Notes under the pieces: model-generated
Told to the model about the DNA's origin: nothing
Database searches by the model: none
What the model saw: only the letters and a program-made list of their open reading frames with translations
Translations under genes and position numbers: made by a program
Source of the DNA: JACDBE01 sp051002015
GTDB taxonomy: Bacteria > Actinomycetota > Acidimicrobiia > Spongiisociales > UBA5794
NCBI GenBank assembly: GCA_051002015.1
Contig: JBPCMS010000103.1
Coordinates: 1 to 8,670 of the forward strand
Length of the DNA: 8,670 bases
Direction: 5' to 3'
Shown: one piece after another, positions 1-6,329 of the stretch
Layout of the letters: each line of letters begins with the position of its first letter
How positions within the stretch are numbered: the stretch's first letter is position 1

Positions 1-7
1 ATCGACG

Positions 8-44
8 ATCAAGGGCGAAGCCCGACAAGGACTTCGCCCTTGAT
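8..44 (-). terminator. Perfect 13-bp hairpin, probable terminator of a minus-strand gene
   Basis: Positions 8-20 and 32-44 are perfect reverse complements (arm ATCAAGGGCGAAG) around an 11-base loop. On the minus strand the hairpin starts only three bases after the TGA at 48-50 that closes the fragment at 48-206, which is where an intrinsic terminator would sit. There is no T-run on either side, so it would be a tail-less terminator of the sort often proposed in high-GC Gram-positives. It could instead be the end of a mobile element, but no transposase is visible. Confidence 0.45.
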
Positions 45-47
45 GAC

Positions 48-206
48 TCAGGTCGCTTCAGAACAACCTCCACCGAACATGGCGGGCAGGCTGAGATTCG
101 AAGAACCCCTGGGAGCCACGCCGAGGTTAACCCGGTAGTTGCGTTGGCCACCGGAGGCGCCACCGTCATTGGCGAACGGACAAGTTCGGCCCTCAGCGCT
201 GCTCGT
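48..206 (-). CDS. C-terminal fragment of an unrecognised, possibly secreted protein
   Basis: This minus-strand frame has 52 sense codons between an in-frame TGA (207-209) and the TGA at 48-50. It contains no plausible start codon upstream of most of its length, so it can only be the tail of a longer gene whose upstream part is broken or in another frame. The product is rich in Gly, Ser and Asn, reads GQRNYRVNLGVAPRGSSNLS in the middle, and ends MFGGGCSEAT. I do not recognise the family; the composition suits an extracellular or surface domain, which is inference. Support comes from the hairpin three bases beyond the stop and the natural-looking C-terminus. GC at third positions is only about 63% by hand count, lower than in the genes further right. 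A 105-codon open frame also exists on the plus strand (3-317), so the assignment is tentative. Confidence 0.35.
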   Translation of the reverse strand, partial: TSSAEGRTCPFANDGGASGGQRNYRVNLGVAPRGSSNLSLPAMFGGGCSEAT

Positions 207-230
207 TCATCCCGATGGATGAACGAGCGG
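199..230. repeat. Strong inverted repeat, 12-bp stem and 4-base loop
   Basis: Positions 201-212 (GCTCGTTCATCC) and 217-228 are perfect reverse complements around the loop CGAT. The stem extends outward by a G-T wobble (200/229) and a C-G pair (199/230). No T-run follows on either strand, so a classical intrinsic terminator is not supported. On the minus strand the in-frame TGA at 207-209 lies inside one arm. The role is unknown; a tail-less terminator, a recombination site and an RNA structure are all possible. Confidence 0.5.
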
Positions 231-285
231 GCGGCAGAACGCATCAACAAAGAGCCCTCCGTAGCCGGTCGGCATACCAACTGGT

Positions 286-299
286 CGATGGCGCCATCG
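286..299. repeat. Perfect 14-bp palindrome CGATGGCGCCATCG
   Basis: The 14 bases read identically on both strands and have no spacer. A site of this shape could bind a dimeric regulator, but no convincing gene start lies directly beside it. A perfect palindrome of this length is uncommon by chance in so short a stretch, yet nothing else supports a function. Confidence 0.3.
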
Positions 300-359
300 C
301 CCAGCTCGGCACGCTAGGTTCCGAAGATCACCAACATCAATAGGATCATCGGAGGTCGA

Positions 360-479
360 GTGACCGAACTCACGCTCGTCCCTTCGGTCGCCTCGCTTGG
401 ATGGACGTTGTCCTGCTGGTTTGGTTCGGCCTCACCGCTTTCTCTGTCGACGACGAGGGCTATTGCCCCGACGTCATGA
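360..479 (+). other. Small ORF with strong ribosome binding site, possible remnant of a membrane protein N-terminus
   Basis: GGAGG at 351-355 lies four bases before a GTG at 360, which opens a 39-residue reading frame ending with TGA at 477-479. A second plus-strand frame starting at ATG 401 encodes the hydrophobic run MDVVLLVWFGLTAFSV, which would make a good first membrane segment. Reading from the GTG into that frame would need one missing base near 395-401. The hydrophobic run faintly recalls N-termini of DUF4396-type membrane proteins, but this is memory of a pattern and not a match I can verify. The frame at 401 runs on antisense to nagA, so any real membrane gene would be cut off near 450-500, close to where nagA also loses its match. 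Confidence 0.25.
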
Positions 480-1317
480 AACAAGGTGTCAGCCCCGAGA
501 TCGCTCCGGTGGGAGCGACCGCGTCCGTGACCAGAACGATGCGGTCGGGCCCGAGGGCGGCCCGCGCCACCCGCACCGCACCGGCGTCGACGTGGTGCCC
601 GTCGGCGATCAGCCCGGCCGCCACGGTGGGATGTGCCAGGGTGGCGGCCGCCAACCCCGGGGAGCGGTGGGCCATGCCCGACATGGCGTTGAAGAGGTGG
701 GTGGCCATGGTCGCCCCGGCATCGAAGCCGGCCATCGCCTGGTCGAAGGTGGCGTCCGAGTGGCCGAGGGACACCACGACGCCGTTGCCGGCGAGGGCGG
801 CGATGGTGGCGAGCCCCCCGGGTAGCTCGGGGGCCAGCGTCACCATCCGAACCCCGGTGGCGGGCGACCAGCCTCCGACCAGGTCGGGGGAGGGATGGCG
901 GAGCTTCCCGGGGTCGTGGGCGCCGCGGCGAGACCGCGCCAGGAACGGCCCCTCGACGTGCAGACCGAGCACCGCGGCGCCTGCGTACCCGTGGGGGGGC
1001 CCGGCAACCACCACCCGGCGGGCGGCGTCGACGACCTCGAGGTCGGTGGAGACGAGGGTGGGGAGAAAGGCGGTGACCCCGGATGCGGGGAGGCTGGCCC
1101 CCACCTCCCACATCGTCTCCGGGTCGGTGGTAAAATCGAGCCCGAGCCCGCCGTTGATCTGTAGGTCGAGGTAGCCGGGGGAGACGACCAGCCCACCCAG
1201 GTCCAGCGCAGGCCCGCCAGCAGGATCCGGACCGAGGACACCACCGGCGATGGCCAGGTCGGCGGGGGCGCCGCCGGCGGTGCGCCCACCCCGCAGCGCC
1301 ATCCCCGGGTCAACCAC
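460..1317 (-). CDS. nagA: N-acetylglucosamine-6-phosphate deacetylase, C-terminally truncated
   Basis: NagA removes the acetyl group from GlcNAc-6-phosphate to give glucosamine-6-phosphate in the cytoplasm, a step in amino-sugar and peptidoglycan recycling. The 285-residue frame shows the amidohydrolase barrel in order: PGYLDLQINGG (48-57), HVEGPF (120-125, metal ligand Glu122), SLGHSDA (183-189, His186), THLFNAMS (206-213, His207) and VTDAVAPTG (263-271, catalytic Asp265). After residue ~272 (position ~502) the family match stops, leaving 13 unrelated residues and a TAG-type early end. NagA is usually about 370-390 residues, so the end of the barrel and the small beta domain are missing. GC falls from about 80% (541-660) to about 60% (1-480) near the same point. 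The GTG at 1317 has AGGA about seven bases upstream and lies 15 bases after the acyl-CoA dehydrogenase stop; ATG 1302 is an alternative start. The product is unlikely to be active as encoded. Confidence 0.85.
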   Translation of the reverse strand: MVDPGMALRGGRTAGGAPADLAIAGGVLGPDPAGGPALDLGGLVVSPGYLDLQINGGLGLDFTTDPETMWEVGASLPASGVTAFLPTLVSTDLEVVDAARRVVVAGPPHGYAGAAVLGLHVEGPFLARSRRGAHDPGKLRHPSPDLVGGWSPATGVRMVTLAPELPGGLATIAALAGNGVVVSLGHSDATFDQAMAGFDAGATMATHLFNAMSGMAHRSPGLAAATLAHPTVAAGLIADGHHVDAGAVRVARAALGPDRIVLVTDAVAPTGAISGLTPCFMTSGQ

Positions 1318-1332
1318 CCCGGGTTCCTATGG

Positions 1333-2526
1333 TCAGCTCCTGGGAACCTTGGCCCACGGGAGCTCGCGGTCGGAACGGGGCTCCCCGGGAAGACCGAGCA
1401 CCCGCTCACCCAGGATGTTGCGCATGATCTCGGAGGTGCCCCCCTCGATCGAGTTGGCCCGGGACCTCAGGAAGCGCCGCCTGACGTCCTTCGGCACCTC
1501 CTCGGGGGTCTGCGGCTGGATCGACTCGTAGGTGTCGTAGAGCATCCCCTCGGGACCGAGCAGGTCGACGGCGAGCTCGTAGATCCGCTTGTTGAGCTCG
1601 GCGTACACCAGCTTGGCGGTGGATCCCTCGGGACCGGGGGTTCCCGTGCTCCGGTTCTGGTGAGCCCGGATGTTGGTGAGCCGGGCCGCCTCGGCCTCCA
1701 CCCACAGCTTCACCACGCGGTCCCGATCCTCCTCGGTCCCGCCGGTGCGGCGCCACGTCTCGACGAGTTGCCCGATCGCCCCCGAGTTGCGGGGGACCAC
1801 GTTTGCCCCGATCGCCACCCGCTCGTTCATCAGGGTGGTCAGCGCCACCTTCCAGCCGTCGCCTCGCCCGCCGATGCGGTTGCTGTCCGGGATATGGACG
1901 TCGGTCATGTAGACCTCGTTGAACTCGGCCTCGCCGGTGATCTGGCGGAGCGGCCTGACCTCGACGCCTTCCGTCTCCATCTCCATCAGGAAGTAGGTGA
2001 GCCCCTGGTGCTTGGGCAGGTCCGGGTCGGTCCTGGCGACCAGCATCCCCCACGCCGAGACGTGGGCCACGGTGGTCCACACCTTCTGGCCGTTGACCAC
2101 CCACTCGTCGCCGTCGGCGACCGCCCGGGTCGACAGCCCGGCGAAGTCGCTGCCCGCCCCCGGCTCGGAGAAGAGCTGGCACCAGATCTCCTCACCGGTG
2201 AAGAGGGGGCGGAGATGGCGGCGCTTCTGCTCCTCGGTGCCGTGGGCGACCAGCATCGGGGCTCCCATGCCGTGCCCGATGACGTCGAAGCCCGATGGTC
2301 GGTGCCGGGTGGCGGCATCGAGCCTGCCGTCGATGACATCCTGGAGCTGCGGGGCCAACCCGAGCCCCCCCTCGCCCACCGGGAAGCGGACCCAGGCAAG
2401 CCCGAAGTCGAACTGGGCGCCCATGAACTCGTGCCGGTCGCCGTTGGGGTCGTGCTCGGCGAGCAACCGGTCGAGCCGCGCCTCAACCATGGCCCGGTCT
2501 GTGGTTGTGGTTGGAGCGGTGGTCAC
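1333..2526 (-). CDS. Acyl-CoA dehydrogenase family protein
   Basis: This is a cytoplasmic FAD-dependent flavoprotein expected to introduce an alpha-beta double bond into an acyl-CoA thioester. At 397 residues it matches the usual family size. Visible landmarks are WCQLFSEPGAGSD (115-127), the family signature contacting FAD and substrate, then VNGQKVWTT (144-152) and the C-terminal SIEGGTSEIMRNILGER (359-375). The usual C-terminal catalytic Glu of short/medium-chain enzymes is not at its standard spacing from GTSEI. Glu235 in LMNERVAIG may be the base, as in isovaleryl-CoA-type enzymes; this is inference. Substrate chain length cannot be read from the sequence. The frame is open to 2670, but the GTG at 2526 is chosen because it overlaps the stop of the upstream gene as GTGA and because family similarity begins just after it. 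nagA follows 15 bases later, so the two are probably cotranscribed without an obvious metabolic link. Confidence 0.9.
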   Translation of the reverse strand: MTTAPTTTTDRAMVEARLDRLLAEHDPNGDRHEFMGAQFDFGLAWVRFPVGEGGLGLAPQLQDVIDGRLDAATRHRPSGFDVIGHGMGAPMLVAHGTEEQKRRHLRPLFTGEEIWCQLFSEPGAGSDFAGLSTRAVADGDEWVVNGQKVWTTVAHVSAWGMLVARTDPDLPKHQGLTYFLMEMETEGVEVRPLRQITGEAEFNEVYMTDVHIPDSNRIGGRGDGWKVALTTLMNERVAIGANVVPRNSGAIGQLVETWRRTGGTEEDRDRVVKLWVEAEAARLTNIRAHQNRSTGTPGPEGSTAKLVYAELNKRIYELAVDLLGPEGMLYDTYESIQPQTPEEVPKDVRRRFLRSRANSIEGGTSEIMRNILGERVLGLPGEPRSDRELPWAKVPRS

Positions 2527-2711
2527 GGCTCGCCGTCCTCTTTGGTGGGTGGGGTGACGGTAGCCGCCGCGCCGTCCGCCTCTCGGCGCGCCCTGGCCCG
2601 GCGCTCCGCCCAGCGGACGCCGCCGATGGCCAGGGCGACGGGGCCGACGAACAGCAGGATCTCGTCCCATCCGCCCTGGTGGGCGATCAGCCAGGGTGCG
2701 GCGCCCATCAT
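2523..2711 (-). CDS. Small single-span membrane protein, 62 residues, function unknown
   Basis: The product has a short N-terminus containing AHQGGWDE, one hydrophobic segment (ILLFVGPVALAIGGV, about residues 18-32), a basic stretch (RWAERRARARR) and a hydrophilic tail rich in Thr, Pro and acidic residues. Positive charges after the segment suggest a cytoplasmic C-terminus. Its ATG (2709-2711) overlaps the stop of the polytopic membrane gene as ATGA, and its TGA overlaps the GTG of the acyl-CoA dehydrogenase as GTGA, so it is translationally coupled on both sides. That coupling is the main evidence that it is real. A second ATG directly follows the first. It may be a partner of the preceding membrane protein; I do not recognise a named family. 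Confidence 0.7.
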   Translation of the reverse strand: MMGAAPWLIAHQGGWDEILLFVGPVALAIGGVRWAERRARARREADGAAATVTPPTKEDGEP

Positions 2712-4071
2712 CCGGCGAGGATGAAGAGGCCGAGGGAGGTGAGGGCGACCATCAGCACCAGCATGGCATGTTGGGTGCGCACCGCCGCCTCCTCACCGAA
2801 GTCGGCAAGGGCCCGATCGTGGGACAGGATCACCCCGGAGACGTGACCGCCGACGATGGTGGCTACCTGGAGGTACCACACGACGTCGGGGCTCATCCAG
2901 AAGCTGATCCTGCGGTCGGCGGTGCCGAACACGTTCCACCCCATCCCCGAACGGGTCGCTGGCGGCCGCAATGAGGATCTGCCCCTCGAAGAGGACCCGG
3001 GTGAGGTAGTGGGCGAGGGCGTAGGCGAGGGCGATGGGCACCAGGGTGTGGGCGAACCGATCGGCCACGGCGCCGACGGTACGGCCCGAGCCTGCCACCC
3101 GCGCCGAGTACCAGGAGGCGGCAAAAGTAGGCGACGCCGATCGCCGCCACCCAACCGGCCAGCGCCAGGGTCTCGAACCACATCTCGTTGCGGAGCGACC
3201 CCACCAGACCGATCCACCAGTCGGTGCCGGAGATCCCGTCGTAGGTGACGGTCCCGATCATCACCACCAGCAGCCACGACAGACCACGCCACGACGGCAT
3301 GGCGGCCAGGGTGCGGACCCAGCCGGTGGGGCGGTCCCCGACCGTGGTCCGGTCCCGGGGGGCGACGGCGCCGAGCAGGCCGAACCAGGTGTGGAACCCG
3401 TCGACGAGCCGGAGCCCGGACTCGGGTCCCGCCACCCGCCCGGCGGCGACGATCACCCCGGTGAGCACCAGGGCGGCGATGGCCAGGGTCCTCGGGTCGC
3501 TCGAATTCGGGGACGCCAGCTCCAGCCAGGTGAACCCGAGCAGCGACAGGGTCGCCGGGGCCACCCCGAACCGGTCCACCAGATCGGGTCGCTCGGGGAC
3601 GGATGTGTTGAGGCGGCGGCTCAGCCAGCCCCACGGGCTCATCCAGCGCCACCAGTCGCCGATCAGCGGCGACAGGAATGGGACCACCAGCCAGAAGCCG
3701 ATGAGGACCAGCACCGGGGTCACGTTGAGCGTCGACCCGGTGCCGTCGGCCAGCCCGGCGATGATCACCAGGGTGAACAGGGCCACCCCGACGACCCGCA
3801 GGATCGACCCGAACCGGCTGGGTCGAGGCGGCGTGTCGGCGTCGATGACCGGGCCCTGGAGCCGGGGCGACGTCCACAGGGCCGACACCATCAGGAACGA
3901 GACCACCACCACCCCGGCGCCGGCGGCGAAGTAGCCGACCGGCACCGGAAGGTCTGCCCGCCCGCCAAGACCGTGGGCGAGGGCCGTCGCCGGGGTCAGC
4001 GCCACCGCAGACACGGCGGCGGCGAGGACGGACAGCAGGCGCCATCCGCACCGGGCACGAACCGAGGTCAT
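2708..4071 (-). pseudogene. Polytopic membrane protein of about 453 residues, reading frame broken by two +1 shifts
   Basis: The start ATG at 4071 overlaps the stop of the upstream small gene as ATGA. The frame begins with a hydrophobic N-terminus ending in ATALAHGLGG and carries roughly ten to twelve hydrophobic segments. It breaks at a T4 run (plus 3123-3126, residue 316) and again at a G4 run (plus 2939-2942, around residue 376). Removing one base at each run gives one continuous protein reading VAYFAASWYSARVAG across the first break and SDPFGDGWNVFG across the second, ending FILAG at 2708. Late segments contain histidines (FAHTLVPIALAYALAHY, GGHVSGVILSHDRAL), which could bind metal or haem; this is speculation. 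Relatives in Actinobacteria are, as I recall, sometimes labelled fenitrothion hydrolase, but a physiological role is not established. Both breaks being single-base homopolymer gains in an otherwise well-preserved gene favours sequencing error over decay. Confidence 0.75.
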
Positions 4072-4274
4072 CCGCCGGCCGTCCCCGGCCGAAGGTGCTG
4101 GTCGTCCTCGATGACGAGGCGGTCGGGATGGGCGATGATCATCGATCCGCCGCCGAACGACGGCTCGGACCGGGACGGAGAACTGTCGTGCACCGGGGCC
4201 GATGGGAACGGTCGGCGGCGCCGGTCGAGCGACCGGTCCATGTCGGTGACCATGACGATGGTGACGGGCTGCAC
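4068..4274 (-). CDS. Small hypothetical protein, 68 residues, first gene of the minus-strand unit
   Basis: I do not recognise this protein with confidence. Three things support it as a gene. GAGGAG (plus 4279-4284) lies four bases before the GTG at 4274; third codon positions are about 88% G or C by hand count; and its TGA overlaps the ATG of the membrane protein as ATGA. The N-terminus PVTIVMVTDMDRSLD resembles the first beta strand and turn of glyoxalase/VOC-family proteins. The rest (RRRRPF, a Ser/Pro-rich stretch, then MIIAHPDRLVIEDDQHLRPG) does not continue as that fold. It may be a VOC remnant reduced to its start, or an unrelated small protein. No signal peptide or membrane segment is evident. 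Confidence 0.6.
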   Translation of the reverse strand: MQPVTIVMVTDMDRSLDRRRRPFPSAPVHDSSPSRSEPSFGGGSMIIAHPDRLVIEDDQHLRPGTAGG

Positions 4275-4278
4275 GGCG

Positions 4279-4284
4279 CTCCTC
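4279..4284 (-). promoter_or_regulatory. Shine-Dalgarno GAGGAG for the 68-residue gene
   Basis: On the minus strand GAGGAG is followed by four bases (CGCC) and the GTG at 4274. It is the strongest ribosome binding site in the minus-strand unit. The three genes downstream of it through the acyl-CoA dehydrogenase have weak sites and appear to rely on overlap coupling, so this site probably sets translation for that part of the row. Confidence 0.6.
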
Positions 4285-4302
4285 GGTCCCCGGGTTGGGG
4301 TG

Positions 4303-4308
4303 AGGGTA
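4303..4308 (-). promoter_or_regulatory. Possible -10 element (TACCCT) of the minus-strand unit
   Basis: TACCCT on the minus strand fits the loose TANNNT pattern of actinobacterial -10 elements. Transcription from it would begin about 20 bases before the GTG, leaving room for the GAGGAG site. No convincing -35 hexamer lies at the expected distance. The divergent intergenic region is only about 115 bases (4275-4389), so the promoters of both directions must lie close together. Confidence 0.25.
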
Positions 4309-4360
4309 TCCGACGCCGGGCGCCGACCGTTTTGGCGGTGGCTCCGAGCCGTCTGGTCTG

Positions 4361-4382
4361 TTCATGCAAGTATGCGTATTAT
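4361..4382 (+). promoter_or_regulatory. Candidate argC promoter with overlapping ARG-box-like sequence
   Basis: The stretch TTCATGCAAGTATGCGTATT (4361-4380) is conspicuously AT-rich in a GC-rich context and holds two ATGC steps spaced eight bases apart, in the style of the TGCAT/ATGCA half-sites reported for actinobacterial ArgR boxes. TATTAT at 4377-4382 is a good -10 hexamer and would place the transcription start at about 4389-4391, on the A of the chosen argC ATG. The argC start has no Shine-Dalgarno sequence, so a leaderless transcript is likely. ArgR bound here would cover the promoter. The -35 region is weak. The match to an ARG box is imperfect and judged by eye. Confidence 0.4.
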
Positions 4383-4389
4383 GTTCGCC

Positions 4390-5427
4390 ATGCGATCGCC
4401 AACGCAGTTCGGTGTCGCCGTGCTGGGCGCCTCCGGGTACTCCGGTGGGGAGCTGGTGCGGCTGATCGACACCCACCCCGGGCTGGTGGTGACCGGGCTC
4501 GGCGCCCGATCATCGGCAGGGTTGCCGTTGGGGTCGGTGCATCCCCATCTTGGCGGCGGTGACCGGATGCTCGCCGCCCTCGACCCCGAGACGCTCCAGG
4601 CCGACCTCGTCTTCCTGGCGCTCCCCAACGGGGCCTCGGCCGAGGCGGCGGTGACCCTGGCGGGTCGGGGGATTGCGGTTGCCGACCTGGGCGGCGACCT
4701 GCGCTTCGCCTCGGTGGGGCGGTTCGTCGAGGCTTACGGCGCCGATCCCCCGCACCCGGACCAGATCGGATCATGGGTCTACGGGATCCCCGAGCTGTTC
4801 GGTGACCGGATCCGGTCGGCGCCCCGGGTGGCGGTGGCCGGCTGCTATCCGACCGCGGCGGTGCTCGCCCTGGCCCCCCTGCTCGGCGACGGGTTGATCG
4901 GGCCCAAGGTGGTGGTCGACGCCAAATCCGGGGTCAGCGGCGCCGGCCGGTCGATCAGGGCGGATCTCATGTTCGGGGCGGTCGATGGCAACGTGACCGC
5001 CTACGGGATCGGGGCCCACCGTCACCGGCCCGAGATCGAACAGGCGCTCGAGGCCGTGGCCGGGGTGACCCCCTCCGTCACCTTTACCCCCCACCTGGTA
5101 CCGATGATGCGGGGCCTGCTGGCCACCGGGTATGCGGTGGCCGGGGACGGGGTCACCAGGGGCGACCTGGTCGACTCCCTGGCCAAGCGGTACGCCTCGA
5201 CCCCGTTCGTGTCCGTGGTCGGCGACCCGCCCCAGACCCGATGGGTGACCGGGTCGAACCGGTGCCTCATCTCGGTGCATCTCGACCGGTCGACCGGATC
5301 GGTGGTGGTGGTGTCCGTCCTCGACAACCTACTCAAGGGATCCGCCGGCCAGGCGGTCCAATGCGCCAACCTGATGCTCGGCCTCCCCGAGGAGACCGGC
5401 CTCCCGGCGGCGGGAACGATGCCGTGA
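4390..5427 (+). CDS. argC: N-acetyl-gamma-glutamyl-phosphate reductase
   Basis: ArgC reduces N-acetylglutamyl-5-phosphate with NADPH to N-acetylglutamate-5-semialdehyde, the third step of arginine synthesis, in the cytoplasm. The 345-residue product has the usual length. It shows the nucleotide-binding GASGYSGGELVRL (13-25), the catalytic cysteine in AGCYPT (150-155, Cys152), GVSGAGR (181-187), the active-site HRHRPEI (210-216) and the C-terminal GSAGQAVQCANLM (317-329). ATG codons also occur in frame at 4372 and 4381. ATG 4390 is preferred because it gives the normal distance to the first strand (FGVAVLGASG) and sits where transcription should start. The stop overlaps the argB GTG as GTGA. 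An open frame continues far upstream to 3034, but that part is antisense to the membrane gene. All key residues are present. Confidence 0.95.
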   Translation: MRSPTQFGVAVLGASGYSGGELVRLIDTHPGLVVTGLGARSSAGLPLGSVHPHLGGGDRMLAALDPETLQADLVFLALPNGASAEAAVTLAGRGIAVADLGGDLRFASVGRFVEAYGADPPHPDQIGSWVYGIPELFGDRIRSAPRVAVAGCYPTAAVLALAPLLGDGLIGPKVVVDAKSGVSGAGRSIRADLMFGAVDGNVTAYGIGAHRHRPEIEQALEAVAGVTPSVTFTPHLVPMMRGLLATGYAVAGDGVTRGDLVDSLAKRYASTPFVSVVGDPPQTRWVTGSNRCLISVHLDRSTGSVVVVSVLDNLLKGSAGQAVQCANLMLGLPEETGLPAAGTMP

Positions 5428-6329
5428 CCACCGGCCACGGGGCGCCATCATCGGGCAAGCAGCGGATCGCGGGGACCATGGCCAAGGCCCGGGTCTTCTC
5501 CGAGGCGGTGCCGTTCATCCGCGCCTACCGGAGCAGCACCGTCGTCATCAAGTACGGCGGCGCCGCCATGGTCGACGACACGCTTCGGGCCTCGTTCGCC
5601 GACGACGTGGCCATGCTCCACTTCTCCGGTATCCGGCCGGTCATCGTCCACGGCGGCGGGCCACACATCTCGGCGGCGATGCGGCGCCGGGGGGTCGAGC
5701 CGCGATGGGTGGACGGGCGCAGGGTCACCGACGCCGAGGCGATGCGGGTGGTGCAGGCGACGCTCGCCGGTGAGGTCAACCCCGATCTGGTCAGGCTGGT
5801 CAACGCCCACGGGTCGGTGGCCGCAGGGGTGACGGGGCTCGACGGCAACCTGTTGGTCGCCAGGAGGGCGGATGAACGGCTCGGGTTCGTCGGCGACGTG
5901 GTCAAGGTGGACCCCAGCGTGCTGGTCGCCCTGATCGATCAGGGCTTCGTCCCCGTGGTGGCCCCGTTGGCCAGGGGTGAGGACGGGGCGGTGTACAACG
6001 TCAACGCCGATGCGGCCGCCGCCGCCATCGCCGTTGCCCTGGGGGCCTCGAAGCTGGTGTGCCTCACCGACGTCGAGGGGCTGTACCGGAACCCCGCCGA
6101 CCCCGACACGCTGATCTGGCGGATCGTGGTCGACGAGGTCGACGACCTGCTCGGTGCGGGCGCCGTCAGCGGCGGGATGCTGCCCAAGCTGACCGCCTGC
6201 GTCGCCGCGGTGCGGGGCGGGGTCGATCGGGTGCACATCCTCGACGGGCGAGTCCAGCACGCTGTCCTGCTCGAGATCTTCACCCCCGAGGGAGTCGGAA
6301 CGATGATCACCATGGAGGAGGTCCCGTGA
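5424..6329 (+). CDS. argB: Acetylglutamate kinase
   Basis: ArgB phosphorylates N-acetyl-L-glutamate with ATP, the second step of arginine synthesis and often its control point. The 301-residue product carries VVIKYGGAAM (40-49, with Lys43 matching the phosphate-binding lysine), HGGGPHISAAM (76-86), NVNADAAAAAIAVAL (192-206), LTDVEGLY (214-221) and SGGMLPKL (249-256, second lysine Lys255). The N-terminal helix segment ARVFSEAVPFIRAYR (22-36) is of the type found in arginine-inhibited hexameric enzymes, and the C-terminus ends EGVGTMI; feedback inhibition by arginine is therefore likely but inferred. The GTG at 5424 overlaps the argC stop; ATG 5478 is possible but would remove part of the N-terminal region. 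The TGA overlaps the argR GTG. No argJ lies between argC and argB. Confidence 0.95.
   Translation: MTTGHGAPSSGKQRIAGTMAKARVFSEAVPFIRAYRSSTVVIKYGGAAMVDDTLRASFADDVAMLHFSGIRPVIVHGGGPHISAAMRRRGVEPRWVDGRRVTDAEAMRVVQATLAGEVNPDLVRLVNAHGSVAAGVTGLDGNLLVARRADERLGFVGDVVKVDPSVLVALIDQGFVPVVAPLARGEDGAVYNVNADAAAAAIAVALGASKLVCLTDVEGLYRNPADPDTLIWRIVVDEVDDLLGAGAVSGGMLPKLTACVAAVRGGVDRVHILDGRVQHAVLLEIFTPEGVGTMITMEEVP

Noticed and set aside
201..228. Selenocysteine insertion: in-frame TGA with a hairpin
   Set aside because: The TGA lies within the stem rather than just before it, no selenoprotein family is recognisable, and the downstream residues do not continue a known domain.
139..248. Integron attC-like site suggested by GTTGCGTT and AACGCATCAAC flanking a hairpin
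   Set aside because: The core sites do not fit the attC consensus in order and orientation, the inner hairpin is perfectly paired without the usual extrahelical bases, and no integrase or cassette array is present.
397..1174. Plus-strand open frames antisense to nagA
   Set aside because: They lie opposite a gene with clear catalytic motifs and have low-complexity Arg/Ala/Pro-rich composition. Only the short hydrophobic start at 401-450 was kept, as a tentative remnant.
2527..2670. Upstream extension of the acyl-CoA dehydrogenase to 2670
   Set aside because: The extra 48 residues are Arg/Pro/Gly-rich and lie over the 62-residue gene. The GTG at 2526 has stop/start overlap and the normal family length.
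3034..4389. Very long plus-strand open frame (about 450 codons) running into argC
   Set aside because: It is antisense to the membrane gene and the 68-residue gene, is rich in Arg, Pro, Gly and His, and has no recognisable domain. Family similarity begins only at argC. It is a high-GC shadow frame.
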